Source: a bacterium
GTDB taxonomy: Bacteria > Planctomycetota > SZUA-567
Reading direction: 5' to 3'
Assembly (NCBI GenBank): GCA_003245715.1
Contig: QKCJ01000022.1
Span: 1-43,744 of the forward strand
DNA: 43,744 bases
Positions 1 to 8,580 of the stretch are shown here, piece after piece. Every line of letters starts with the position of its first letter. The first letter of the stretch is position 1. The notes beneath the pieces were generated by a model. The model worked only from the letters and a program-made list of their open reading frames with translations, made no database searches and had not been told where the DNA came from. The position numbers and the translations under genes were made by a program.

Positions 1-43
1 CTGCCAGTTTTGCCACATCATAAATACTTGTCTGAATATTCAT
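1..43 (-). CDS. LacI-family transcriptional regulator, N-terminal fragment
   Basis: The minus strand starts an ATG at 43 and reads MNIQTSIYDVAKLA before leaving the window. The pattern S/T-I-Y-D-V-A-K-L-A is the first helix of the LacI-family helix-turn-helix, which in full proteins is followed by a sugar-binding domain. Only 14 codons are visible, so the ligand is unknown. No ribosome binding site precedes the ATG, and the best promoter would start transcription almost on it, so the mRNA may be leaderless. It is divergent from a dehydrogenase and ThuA-like pair, which it probably controls together with itself. Family assignment is good although the piece is short, because this motif is very characteristic. 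Confidence 0.8.
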   Translation of the reverse strand, partial: MNIQTSIYDVAKLA

Positions 44-49
44 GACAGG

Positions 50-78
50 ATTATACTATAATCTTGCATCAATGCAAA
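50..78 (-). promoter_or_regulatory. Promoter for the LacI-type regulator
   Basis: Minus strand: TTTGCA (78-73), 17-nt spacer, TATAAT (55-50). The predicted start point falls within a base or two of the ATG at 43. Confidence 0.5.
64..77. promoter_or_regulatory. Probable LacI-type operator
   Basis: TTGCAT-CA-ATGCAA, a dyad with perfect 6-bp arms and a 2-bp centre. It lies between the divergent genes and overlaps the -35 and spacer of the regulator promoter. Even-centred dyads of this size are typical LacI-family targets, so autoregulation is the simplest reading. Confidence 0.5.
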
Positions 79-143
79 TCTGTTTCATTATTATTTCTAA
101 TATCTATATATCAATTACTTATATTATTTATTGCATATTTATA

Positions 144-171
144 TTGACTACTGCCTTGTGTGGGGTAAGAT
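144..171 (+). promoter_or_regulatory. Promoter for the dehydrogenase/ThuA pair
   Basis: TTGACT (144-149), 16-nt spacer, TAAGAT (166-171). It would give a leader of about 30 nt before the ATG at 210. Confidence 0.4.
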
Positions 172-209
172 CATGGCAACAATGGTTCAATCAACTTACA
201 GGAGAAATT

Positions 210-1211
210 ATGAAAACCAAGGCTGCTTTTTTCGGTAATACCGCAACAACGCAAAACGTGTATGGTCAGGAGCGGATTGAGCAATTAAACAAATTAGCGG
301 ATTTTTATCCGGAGGTGATAACAAATGAGAATTTTGACGAAAAAGCTGCAGAACTTAAAGATATTGAAGTGATCTTCAGCACCTGGGGCATGCTTGCGCT
401 TACTCCGGAACAGATTGAACTTCTGCCGAAGCTGAAAGCTGTTTTTTACAGCGCCGGTTCGGTTAAGTTTTTTGCCCGTCCTTTCCTTGAGAAAGGGATA
501 AAAGTTACAAGCGCAGTAGCGGCTAATGCTATTCCTGTGGCTGAATTCTGTCTTGCCCAGATACTGTTATCCTGCAAAAGATTTTTCTCAAATGTCAGCG
601 AGACACGAAAAGACGGTAAATTCAGACGGGATACGACCGGAAAAGGCGTTTACGGTGAGACTATTGCCCTGATCGGCGTTGGTGAGATCACCCGCTATCT
701 GCTGATGCTGCTCAAGCCTTTTAATCTGAAAATTCTTGCCGTATCAAACCATCTCGCGCAGCACCCGGAAAAAGCGGAAGCACTGGGAATCGACGAGGTT
801 GTCAGCATTGAAGACGCCTTCAAGCGCGCTTATATTGTCAGCAACCACCTCCCCAATCTTGACTCAAACAAGAATATTATCAATAAAAAGCTATTAAGCT
901 CAATGCGCGAGAATGCGACATTCATCAATACCGGCCGTGGTGCGCAGGTTGATGAGGGGGCTCTGGTAGAGGTAATGAACAACCGGCCTGACCTGACGGC
1001 TCTGCTTGACGTGACTGAACCTGAACCTCCTGTTGAAGGAAGTCCTCTATATACGACACCCAATATTTATCTGTCAACCCATATCGCCGGTAGCCTGAAT
1101 GATGAAGTTCACCGGATGGCTGATTACATGATTGAGGAATTCAAGCGTTTTGATGCTGGTGATGAATTACTCTATGGAATTGATCTTGACCTCTTTGACA
1201 AACTTGCCTGA
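210..1211 (+). CDS. D-isomer-specific 2-hydroxyacid dehydrogenase family protein
   Basis: A 333-aa NAD(P)-dependent oxidoreductase of the D-2-hydroxyacid dehydrogenase fold, which interconverts 2-keto acids and D-2-hydroxy acids in the cytosol. The ATG at 210 has GGAGA 5 nt upstream; the open frame extends further upstream but that part is AT-rich and not protein-like. A Rossmann segment with IALIGVGEI lies near residue 150. The family signature FINTGRGAQVDEGAL follows near 235, with an acidic catalytic region (DVTEPEPP) and a late histidine in STHIAGS. The glycine motif is GVGEI instead of the usual GxGxxG, so the cofactor site is slightly unusual. It is followed 30 nt later by a ThuA-like gene and faces a LacI-type regulator, suggesting sugar or sugar-acid metabolism. 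The exact substrate cannot be read. Confidence 0.85.
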   Translation: MKTKAAFFGNTATTQNVYGQERIEQLNKLADFYPEVITNENFDEKAAELKDIEVIFSTWGMLALTPEQIELLPKLKAVFYSAGSVKFFARPFLEKGIKVTSAVAANAIPVAEFCLAQILLSCKRFFSNVSETRKDGKFRRDTTGKGVYGETIALIGVGEITRYLLMLLKPFNLKILAVSNHLAQHPEKAEALGIDEVVSIEDAFKRAYIVSNHLPNLDSNKNIINKKLLSSMRENATFINTGRGAQVDEGALVEVMNNRPDLTALLDVTEPEPPVEGSPLYTTPNIYLSTHIAGSLNDEVHRMADYMIEEFKRFDAGDELLYGIDLDLFDKLA

Positions 1212-1241
1212 TAGACTGAATTTTTCCTGAAAGGATCTGCT

Positions 1242-1907
1242 GTGATTTATTATTTCGCTGACAACCATTTTGGTAAACACCCCGGCGCCGAGATCTACAA
1301 TCGCCTTACCAATAAAGAACAGATAAAATTTTTCGAGGATGATTTTTCCGGGATGGAGAACTCTGACTTTGCCGAAAAATGCTCGCTGCTGATTCTGAAT
1401 ATGATTGGCACGACTTCAGGTCTTGAGCATCCCTCGAAGGCGGCGGAGGTGAATATCAGAAACTATCTTGAAGCAGGCGGGGACATGCTCCTTCTGCATG
1501 GCTCAAGCGCTGCTTTCTGGCAGTGGGACTGGTGGCGCACTTGCGCTGGACTTCGCTGGGTTCGCGGGGAAGACCCGGATAATGTGGAAAGCTCAACCCA
1601 TCCGCGACGGCCGTTTACGATAAAGGTTAGTAAGACCCGGCATCATTTATGCAAAAAACTCGTTGAACTTGCGATCCCCCACGAAGAGGAAATCTATATC
1701 AACCTTGAGCAGACTAACCCGGTAACTGTCCTGATGGAAACCAGAACAGACGAAGGTACATACCCGCAGTGCTATGAGTCAGAAACGCCATGGGGAGGAC
1801 GGGTTCTGTGTTTTCTGCCAGGGCATGAAAAAGAAACTGCCGAGCTTCCTGCCTATATGCAGAATATTCAGACACTACTTGATGATCTTCTGGCAGACGG
1901 CAAATAA
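1242..1907 (+). CDS. ThuA-like (trehalose-utilisation) domain protein
   Basis: A 221-aa protein that resembles the ThuA family, a class I glutamine-amidotransferase-like fold found in carbohydrate gene clusters; its biochemical role is poorly defined. It starts with GTG at 1242, supported by AAGGA 6 nt upstream. Recognisable parts are the early acidic stretch, the YLEAGGDMLLLHGSSAAF segment near residues 75-95, which corresponds to the strand and nucleophile-elbow region, and the late PWGGRVLCFLPGHE, a typical ThuA ending. A serine stands where a true amidotransferase would carry cysteine, which fits ThuA proteins. It is probably co-transcribed with the upstream dehydrogenase and ends 7 nt from a convergent gene. 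Confidence 0.65.
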   Translation: MIYYFADNHFGKHPGAEIYNRLTNKEQIKFFEDDFSGMENSDFAEKCSLLILNMIGTTSGLEHPSKAAEVNIRNYLEAGGDMLLLHGSSAAFWQWDWWRTCAGLRWVRGEDPDNVESSTHPRRPFTIKVSKTRHHLCKKLVELAIPHEEEIYINLEQTNPVTVLMETRTDEGTYPQCYESETPWGGRVLCFLPGHEKETAELPAYMQNIQTLLDDLLADGK

Positions 1908-1914
1908 GACGAAA

Positions 1915-3807
1915 TTATAGCGACTCGTCGATAATTTTAAGTGCTCTTGCGGCTCTTTCCTGAGCATCTTTGGTCTCGTTTCTGACCATATTGATGAATT
2001 TGTTATCATCCATTTTGCCACGGACTGAATGAAAGTCCGCAATCTGGTCACCGATCAGGCCGTAGCTGGTGTGCATTGCCGGGGTAAACTCTTTCCCGGC
2101 ATCGCGCAGCAGTATCTCCTGACGGACATGAACCGCGTCCAGCCAGTTTTTGACTGCGGCCTGCAGTTTAATCTTGCTCCTTACGGTGTTTTCATCAATC
2201 TCAAGCTTGTCCATCAGCCAGAGCCATTCATATTCCTTGTACAGGTCAGCGATTTCAATAAGGCGGGATTGCAGCTTTTCAACAGAATCAATATCGCCGC
2301 GCGCGAGTTCGTCAAAAATATCCTGCGCCGCATAATCAGGAAGCAGCAAACCAGCCCAATCATGCCAATAATCATTAAACAGCGCATGTTTATCGATATT
2401 TTCATTGAGAAAACCGACTTCGATCCCGCGGACAAGAATCTCGCCATAATAAAAATTAATTGCCGTGTGATATCTGGCTTTAGCCTTGGCCAGATAACCG
2501 CCCGGAATAATCCCGCCCGCATGCGGATAATCTTTGTTCTTGTCAGTCATTATAGAAAGCACTTCGGAACCACGCTGGATCATGTTGCCCGTAAGCGGGT
2601 TAAAACCGGCAGTATTTAGTAGATCCGGAGAGGAGGAAGGGCGGCGGTCACGTTTGTGCCACTTGATAATATCGCGCTCAAGCCCCGCAGAGAACACAGT
2701 CGCCCCCGGAAGTATCACACTCTTGCCCCCCTGCTCGATAATGACAGAAAAAGGTAGCTCGGAGGTATTCAGCGTTGAAGTATGCTTGCCGATAACACTG
2801 CTGAACATCCCGATTTGTCCCGGCCACAATAAATAACTCGATGACCCGGACTTGGCGCCCCTCTCCATAACCCCCTGATGAACGGGGCCGAGTTTATAAC
2901 GGTGATTAGAGAAATTGGTGCCGCTTCCGGCGTTGTAGAAGGAAAATACCCCAGTCAGAAGCAGCGTTGACTGATGATGGCTGACTGTAAACGGCCCGGC
3001 GAATATTGAACACGCCTCACCACGCATACACTCGCAATTGGCAAAAAACAGTGAATTTTCCGCACTAAAGCCTTCGCCGATCATTGCCCCACCAGCGACA
3101 AAACAATGCTCAAGAAGGGTATTAACCCCAATCTCCGCACCATCATCAATGACAGAATTCCGCACCGCACTTCCCATTTTAATACTACCATTGACAGTCG
3201 AGGAAATTATTTCATGCGCGCCTTCAATCACCGCCCCCTCACCGATATGCGAATCTTTTATCAGTGAAACCCGCTCAATTCGGGCAGACGAGCCAATTAT
3301 ACATCTTGCCAGTTTGGACTTTTCAGTGACTTTAGTCGCTATATGATCAAGAGCCTGAGAAACAGGCGGCAGATGTTTGGTGAAAGCCTGAAGATACGCG
3401 CACTGGGCTGACAGACCGGGATAAATCGTGACCTCTCGCCCTCCGGCTTCATTTATAGTCGAAACCCGCACACCGGCACCACCAGAACAACCGGCAGAGA
3501 ATGAAATATTACCGACTCCCGAAATAACAGCATCACAGCAGATTCTGCAGTTGCTGATTTTACCGGTCACATCGCTGATTCTCACATCATCTTCCACCTC
3601 ACAGGTGTCGATAGTTGAGCGGTATATGCCAAATTCTGCAGACCGTTGTCTTCCGAGAAAACATTCACCAATAAATGTAGCATCCCGAAAAAATCTGGCG
3701 TTAAACCCGTCCTGCACCATAATTTTATCCCACGATTGGGAGTAACAGCCATTCTGCTGCATAATGCTTATTTCTTCGGTTGTAAGATTTCGGTATAATT
3801 CTGCCAT
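1915..3807 (-). CDS. DUF4954-type left-handed beta-helix protein
   Basis: A 630-aa protein with many hexapeptide-like turns between about residues 60 and 380 (for example IGEGAVIEGA, IDDGAEIGVNTLLEHC, GAMIGEGFSA). These predict a left-handed parallel beta-helix as in LpxA-type acyltransferases and sugar-nucleotide enzymes. The last 200 residues are helical and charged (YKEYEWLWLMDKLEID). Overall it matches my recollection of the DUF4954 family of Bacteroidetes, spirochaetes and relatives, for which no reaction is established. There is no signal peptide, so it is cytosolic. It begins with ATG at 3807 and a weak GGA upstream, and is transcribed away from pgpH across a 100-bp AT-rich gap. A sugar-nucleotide acyl- or nucleotidyl-transferase role is only a guess from the fold. 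Confidence 0.7.
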   Translation of the reverse strand: MAELYRNLTTEEISIMQQNGCYSQSWDKIMVQDGFNARFFRDATFIGECFLGRQRSAEFGIYRSTIDTCEVEDDVRISDVTGKISNCRICCDAVISGVGNISFSAGCSGGAGVRVSTINEAGGREVTIYPGLSAQCAYLQAFTKHLPPVSQALDHIATKVTEKSKLARCIIGSSARIERVSLIKDSHIGEGAVIEGAHEIISSTVNGSIKMGSAVRNSVIDDGAEIGVNTLLEHCFVAGGAMIGEGFSAENSLFFANCECMRGEACSIFAGPFTVSHHQSTLLLTGVFSFYNAGSGTNFSNHRYKLGPVHQGVMERGAKSGSSSYLLWPGQIGMFSSVIGKHTSTLNTSELPFSVIIEQGGKSVILPGATVFSAGLERDIIKWHKRDRRPSSSPDLLNTAGFNPLTGNMIQRGSEVLSIMTDKNKDYPHAGGIIPGGYLAKAKARYHTAINFYYGEILVRGIEVGFLNENIDKHALFNDYWHDWAGLLLPDYAAQDIFDELARGDIDSVEKLQSRLIEIADLYKEYEWLWLMDKLEIDENTVRSKIKLQAAVKNWLDAVHVRQEILLRDAGKEFTPAMHTSYGLIGDQIADFHSVRGKMDDNKFINMVRNETKDAQERAARALKIIDESL

Positions 3808-3838
3808 CTGCTATTTTCCGCTAAGTTAAAAATTAGTT

Positions 3839-3865
3839 TTGAAAAAGTGAAGATTATTATATAAT
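3839..3865. promoter_or_regulatory. Divergent promoter region of DUF4954 gene and pgpH
   Basis: Plus strand TTGAAA (3839-3844) and TATAAT (3860-3865) with a short 15-nt spacer. The -10 lies in the palindrome ATTATATAAT (3856-3865), which can also act as a -10 on the minus strand. No cleaner alternative is seen in this gap. Confidence 0.3.
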
Positions 3866-3909
3866 AAAACATTACAAACGCTAACTTTTTTTATGGTACA
3901 AATATCAAT

Positions 3910-6186
3910 ATGAGTGCAAATTTAAGACAGGAAAAAGTTCAGAATACCAGCGCTCCGGTCAAGGAGAATGTGCGCACCAAGAATTCACTACTGCGTTTCA
4001 AGTGGATTGCGGGAATAACTGTTTACTCGCTTCTGGTACTGACGCCCTTCATTTTCGGTCTGCGCCCGGTTACCGAGTATCTGGGAATGGTTTCACAGGA
4101 GAATATGTACAGCCGTATTGAATTCCAGTGGAAAGTACCGGACAAAGAGGCAATTTATCAGGAAATAGAGAAGACCCATTACCCGATCTATGAACGTGTG
4201 GCTAGAACGGCCTGGTTGGCCGAGGTATTTAATCCGGTCTCAAAACTTCTTGAACAGGCAATAGATTTGCGCAATCCTGAAGCCCTGGCCAAATATGCTG
4301 AAACGGAAAAGATAAAACTCAGTCCGCAGGAAGCGGAAATTATAACAAATTATGTTCTGCGTGAGATGAATGGCGGACTCTATGCAGAGGTTGTCAGCCC
4401 GGCAATGCGCGCCATTGACCAGTGGGTGTACTCCCGGGGCGTGATGTCTGACGAGCGTTATGAACAGGAACTCAAAAGCCCCTCTCACTCAATCGAAATT
4501 ATTGATCCGGCCAACCGCTTTGCCAGCGGTGATATTGTCGGGATCACACCAAATGACGGGCCGATCAGCACGAAAAAAGTTCCGGAGATCCTGGAAAAAG
4601 CATTTTACGAGAAGTTGTTTCTGCTGCGCTCCGCCCTGCGCCATACGCTGATTGATATTATTGCACGGCGCATCCAGAACCACCCGACCCTGCTCTATGA
4701 AGAAAAGCTTACAAAAGATATACTTGAAAGACGAAAAGAACTGGCTCTGAAAAAAGCCAGCCATATTTCCCTCGGTGAACCCCTGCTACTGCGCAATCAG
4801 GTTGTAACCCCACTGATCTATGGCAAGCTCCGGACAGAGAATGAAGAATATATCCGTTCGCTTGATACCAAACGCCAGGACGGCGAAGTCTTCGGCAAGT
4901 TTGTACTGACGCTGATTCTGATGATATTTTTTGTCGCGGCAATGCTCAGAATCAACAAACAGCGCGGGATCTTTGGCGTGGCAATTAGCGCGGTTCCGGT
5001 TATTGTCACGATGTACCTGCTTATCTTCAACGGTATCTCGCTTACCGCGCTACCGGCAGGACTGCTTTTTGGTTTTGCCGCACTTGGTGCCGGCTCTATC
5101 GCCGGGATTCTGGCAACTGCCGCGTTTTGCGGTCTGGCCTACATTACCTGCACACTGCAATCAGGCGCTTTGCTTGGCATGATGGTTTCCGGTGTCGTCT
5201 TTGCGATGATCGCCCCCAAACAGAGATTCCGCATGGGGTTGGCAAAATGCTCGATAATTGCCGGTATTGTCGGCGGTATCACCTTCCTCTGCTGGCAGCT
5301 AGGGATCGGTCAGGAGCTTATTGTTCCAGACAAAGCCAGCGATTTCCTTTCACTTGAAGGCGGCGCAAATCAGGTTGTCCAGTCGGTCTGGCTCTTCTGC
5401 TCATGGCTGGTGGCTTTTATACTGCTAATTATCGCCATGCCGGTACTGCAGCCGCTCTTTGGCGTGACGTCAAACCTAAGGTTGCAGGATCTGCAGGAAC
5501 ATCCGCTGCTCAATAAATTACTTGTGCAGGCTCCAAGCACGTATTACCACTCCTCAGTCGTTTCCGCTCTGGCTGAAACCGCCGCACAGGCTGTTGGCGC
5601 CAACGCCCTGCTCTGCAAGATCGCCTGCCTTTACCACGATATTGGCAAACTGGTCAAACCGCAATATTTCACAGAAAACGAGAGCGGTATCAGCCGCCAT
5701 GACTCACTCACCCCGCAGATGAGTGCACTGATTATTATCAGCCATGTTAAGGACGGTGTGGAAATGGCCAAGCAATGGCACCTTCCACAGGCTATTACCG
5801 ATATTGTCGAGCAGCACCACGGCAAAACCCTTGTCAGTTATTTCCTGCGTCAAGCCCGGGAACAGGCCGAAGATCCTGATGAAGTTGATGAAGAACTCTT
5901 CCGCTATCCTGGCTCAAAACCCACCTCAAAAGAAGCGGCTGTCTGCATGATTGCAGACTCGGTTGAAGCTGCCAGCCGCTCAATTGACGGAGCATCCGCC
6001 GCAAGAATCAGATCACTGGTTCACTCTATAATTATTAGCAAACTTGAAGACCGCCAGTTTGATGAGAGCGGTATGAATTTTACCGACCTTTCCAGGATTG
6101 AAGAAGCCCTTGTAAAGATTCTTACAAGCATGTTCCACTCACGTGTAAAATATCCAAAAGACGAAAAACAGCAGCGCAGGAGATAA
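3910..6186 (+). CDS. pgpH: PgpH-like 7TM-HD cyclic-di-AMP phosphodiesterase
   Basis: A 758-aa membrane protein of the 7TMR-HDc family; characterised members hydrolyse cyclic di-AMP. It has a first membrane helix at about residues 30-50 and a large extracytoplasmic 7TMR-HDED-like domain to about 330. A multi-pass segment follows at about 335-520, then a cytoplasmic HD domain with the metal-binding pair H576-D577 in LYHDIGKLVKP and further histidines at HDSLTPQMS and EQHHGKT. Length and domain order are normal for PgpH. No ribosome binding site precedes the ATG at 3910; an internal GTG after AAGGAG (V in ENVRTKN) is the alternative, so the N-terminus may be about 20 residues shorter. It is coupled to ybeY, a common bacterial gene order. 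Confidence 0.85.
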   Translation: MSANLRQEKVQNTSAPVKENVRTKNSLLRFKWIAGITVYSLLVLTPFIFGLRPVTEYLGMVSQENMYSRIEFQWKVPDKEAIYQEIEKTHYPIYERVARTAWLAEVFNPVSKLLEQAIDLRNPEALAKYAETEKIKLSPQEAEIITNYVLREMNGGLYAEVVSPAMRAIDQWVYSRGVMSDERYEQELKSPSHSIEIIDPANRFASGDIVGITPNDGPISTKKVPEILEKAFYEKLFLLRSALRHTLIDIIARRIQNHPTLLYEEKLTKDILERRKELALKKASHISLGEPLLLRNQVVTPLIYGKLRTENEEYIRSLDTKRQDGEVFGKFVLTLILMIFFVAAMLRINKQRGIFGVAISAVPVIVTMYLLIFNGISLTALPAGLLFGFAALGAGSIAGILATAAFCGLAYITCTLQSGALLGMMVSGVVFAMIAPKQRFRMGLAKCSIIAGIVGGITFLCWQLGIGQELIVPDKASDFLSLEGGANQVVQSVWLFCSWLVAFILLIIAMPVLQPLFGVTSNLRLQDLQEHPLLNKLLVQAPSTYYHSSVVSALAETAAQAVGANALLCKIACLYHDIGKLVKPQYFTENESGISRHDSLTPQMSALIIISHVKDGVEMAKQWHLPQAITDIVEQHHGKTLVSYFLRQAREQAEDPDEVDEELFRYPGSKPTSKEAAVCMIADSVEAASRSIDGASAARIRSLVHSIIISKLEDRQFDESGMNFTDLSRIEEALVKILTSMFHSRVKYPKDEKQQRRR

Positions 6187-6189
6187 ACT

Positions 6190-6645
6190 TTGCCTGAACT
6201 TACGATTAATCTGATTACAGATGAATGCCCCGAGCAATACGCTATTCCCACCGATACCATTATAAAAGTGCTGAATGATGCCTACAACGACGCAGGCATA
6301 GACCAGCCAACCCTGGTTAATCTGATGATTACCAGTGATGAGAAAATTGCCGTTATGAATGAGCAATACCTCGATCATGAAGGCCCGACTGACGTTATTG
6401 CCTTTGATGACGGCGATGAGGAAGACGGCGTACTGCTTATCGGTGATATTGCCGTCAGCGCTGACACCGCCGCAAAAACCTGTGAAAACAGCGAAATGTC
6501 CTTTGATGAAGAACTTTCCTTGTACTGCCTGCATGGCTTTCTGCACCTTACAGGCATGCGTGACAAGACCGATGAGGGACGGCAGGAGATGATCGACAAG
6601 CAAGCCGAAATTTTCTCCAGAAATAATTTAAAATATATCCCTTAA
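6190..6645 (+). CDS. ybeY: Endoribonuclease YbeY
   Basis: A 151-aa zinc-dependent endoribonuclease that takes part in 16S rRNA maturation and ribosome quality control. It begins with TTG at 6190, with AGGAG (6178-6182) lying inside the end of pgpH, so translation is coupled. The metal motif reads HGFLHLTGMRDKT: the first two zinc histidines are in place, but the third ligand position (six residues after the second His) is Asp instead of the usual His. I recall the same D-K-T variant from Bacteroidetes YbeY proteins, so this is likely a lineage variant and not damage. Other family features (TDVIAFD, EELSLYCLHG) are intact. Confidence 0.9.
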   Translation: MPELTINLITDECPEQYAIPTDTIIKVLNDAYNDAGIDQPTLVNLMITSDEKIAVMNEQYLDHEGPTDVIAFDDGDEEDGVLLIGDIAVSADTAAKTCENSEMSFDEELSLYCLHGFLHLTGMRDKTDEGRQEMIDKQAEIFSRNNLKYIP

Positions 6646-6889
6646 TTATGAACCGGCATCATAACAATTCGTTAATATTTTTGGATAAATGTATTTGTTT
6701 GACAGCTTTTAAGTTGCGATGGCTGTTACATTATAATATAATCTCCTGATACAGGGGAAAATGTTCATACGAATAATCCAAATATTACAGCGATATTCAG
6801 TTTAACTGTTTATTTTTTGTCACAATTAATTACAAATAATCAATTATTGACACCGAAAGATAAAGATATTAAATCCGGGAGAATCTGAT
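6646..6889. other. Intergenic region before the squalene-cyclase-like gene
   Basis: A 244-nt AT-rich gap with no open frame of note. It holds the promoter listed at 6714-6742 and a second -35-like TTGACA (6847-6852) without a usable -10. The leader from the best promoter would be about 140 nt; no strong RNA fold is evident by eye. Confidence 0.6.
6714..6742 (+). promoter_or_regulatory. Promoter for the squalene-cyclase-like gene
   Basis: TTGCGA (6714-6719), 17-nt spacer, TATAAT (6737-6742). The same TTGCGA -35 is used in front of the PilZ gene at 10.8 kb. Confidence 0.45.
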
Positions 6890-8479
6890 ATGAGTAATCA
6901 TCACGAAAACGACTCCAGCGAAAGTCATGAAAGTCACATGCGGGAGTTTTATGAAGAACACTCCAGGATGGCAAATTTCCAGCGTGATGACTCCCTGGCA
7001 GCGGCATTAAAGCGCCAGTGGGGTGCAGCGCCCTGGTATCTCAGCTCTTTTCTTGTCCACGTTATAATTTTCGGACTCTTTTTACTCTTTGCTCCAGAAC
7101 CAAAGCCGCCAGTACCACCGAAAATCAGTATCCAGAGTGATATCATTGAGCCGATCGTCGATAAAATCGAAGAGGTAACTGAGGTCGAGATCAAGAAGAC
7201 CGACAATGTTGAAGATGTTAAAATCGACACAAAATTCTCGGCAGATATGAATATTTCAACAGAAATAACCATGGACACTGTTGTTGATCTGGGTAACGCT
7301 GAACAGGACAACTCAGCAGCTGCCGGAAGTTCAGACTTTTCTGACTTTGGAGGTGGTTCCGGTGAGTTGACGATGGGTGTCCCGGCCGACATAAGCGGAA
7401 ACAGTGGTCGCTCAAAAGGCAAATTTGCCAATAGAACCGGTACCAGCAAGAAAAGGATTCTCCGTCAGAATAAAGTTAGCCGCCCCGCACAGAGTGCTCT
7501 TGACAAAGGTCTGGAGTGGCTCGCCAAAACCCAGGAATCAAACGGAAGCTGGAAGTGTTCAAAACACGGCGGCCTGAATCATGATCTTTCCGTAACGGCA
7601 TTGGCGCAGCTTGCCTTTCTTGGTGCCGGAAACAGCTCAAAATTCGGTAAATACCGTAAAAATGTCCGCGCTGCGGAAAAATATCTTCTCAGCAATCGTG
7701 ACGCAAGTACCGGAAGAATTGGTAAGTATCAGTACGAAGCGGCAATCACCATGATGGCTGTAGCAGAGTCATGGGCTATGAGCGAAGACGCAAAGATGAA
7801 AAAAATCGTTCAGGGTCAGGTTGATGATGCTGTTAAATTTCAGTCGACAAATGGTGGCTGGGGCTATAAGCCATTACTTGATCCGACGGCAGCTCACGTG
7901 GATACCTCGGTTGCCGGATGGTGGGCGATGGGCTTAAAGAGCGCGAAGGTGGCTGGGGCCAAGGTTCCAGACAATACCTGGAATAATGCGAAAAAATACT
8001 TCCGCAGTGTTACAAAAACGGGTAAAAATGGTGTTATCACTTCCGGCTATATTGGACCCGGCGAAAGTTCAAATCTGACGGCTGTAGGACTTACCTGCCT
8101 GCAGTTTTTAGGCTTACCGCGTACAGATGAACTGGTAAAAGGTCAGGCTGAATACTTCTTTCAGAATCAGGATCGCATGATAAATGCGAACTACACCGGA
8201 GGAAGTCCCTACTATGGCTGGTATTATCAGGCTCTAGGGCTTTTCCAGATGGGTTCCACAAGCAAGTACTGGAATGCCTTCAATAAAAACATGCAAAAAA
8301 CCCTGGTTTCATTACAGATTGAAGAAGGCAAAAATAAAGGTGCATGGCCTCTTTCCGTACAAAAAGGAAAAGAGCCAACCCACTTTGAATCAAGGGTTGG
8401 AATGGTCGGTACTACGGCAATCAGCTGTCTGATGCTGGAAGTGTTCTACCGCTATGAAGACGTGCACCACCGCAAATAA
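6890..8479 (+). CDS. Membrane-anchored squalene-cyclase/prenyltransferase-like barrel protein
   Basis: A 529-aa protein with three parts. A charged cytoplasmic tail of about 45 residues is followed by one membrane helix at about 48-68 (LSSFLVHVIIFGLFLLF). A proline-rich, acidic stretch then begins PEPKPPVPPK, as in TonB N-termini. From about residue 200 there is an alpha/alpha barrel with squalene-cyclase/prenyltransferase-type repeats (GLEWLAKTQESNGSWKC, FQSTNGGWGYKP, FFQNQD, GKNKGAWPL). The DXDD catalytic acid motif of real terpene cyclases is not visible, so it is probably not a cyclase. Such proteins are common in Planctomycetes and Lentisphaerae and their function is unknown. The ATG at 6890 has GGGAG upstream. 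Single-gene unit with a terminator just behind it. Confidence 0.75.
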   Translation: MSNHHENDSSESHESHMREFYEEHSRMANFQRDDSLAAALKRQWGAAPWYLSSFLVHVIIFGLFLLFAPEPKPPVPPKISIQSDIIEPIVDKIEEVTEVEIKKTDNVEDVKIDTKFSADMNISTEITMDTVVDLGNAEQDNSAAAGSSDFSDFGGGSGELTMGVPADISGNSGRSKGKFANRTGTSKKRILRQNKVSRPAQSALDKGLEWLAKTQESNGSWKCSKHGGLNHDLSVTALAQLAFLGAGNSSKFGKYRKNVRAAEKYLLSNRDASTGRIGKYQYEAAITMMAVAESWAMSEDAKMKKIVQGQVDDAVKFQSTNGGWGYKPLLDPTAAHVDTSVAGWWAMGLKSAKVAGAKVPDNTWNNAKKYFRSVTKTGKNGVITSGYIGPGESSNLTAVGLTCLQFLGLPRTDELVKGQAEYFFQNQDRMINANYTGGSPYYGWYYQALGLFQMGSTSKYWNAFNKNMQKTLVSLQIEEGKNKGAWPLSVQKGKEPTHFESRVGMVGTTAISCLMLEVFYRYEDVHHRK

Positions 8480-8507
8480 TTGAAACGTTATCAGATCTTT
8501 TAATATA

Positions 8508-8537
8508 AAAGCCGGCAGAATATGATCTGTCGGCTTT
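8508..8537. terminator. Bidirectional terminator between convergent genes
   Basis: AAAGCCGGCAG (8508-8518) pairs with CTGTCGGCTTT (8527-8537) around an 8-nt loop, one mismatch. The run of T is better on the minus strand (TTTTATATT), so it probably serves the phosphatase gene as well as the barrel-protein gene. Confidence 0.65.
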
Positions 8538-8580
8538 GATATTTCAACATCATCTGTGAAAATTATACTATCATAAAAAA

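Noticed and set aside
1913..1938. AT-rich inverted repeat AAATTAT...ATAATTT between convergent genes
   Set aside because: Weak stem, long loop and no T-run; could be chance in AT-rich DNA.
2029..2619. Long open frame opposite the DUF4954 gene
   Set aside because: Antisense shadow of a clear beta-helix gene, no binding site and no protein-like pattern.
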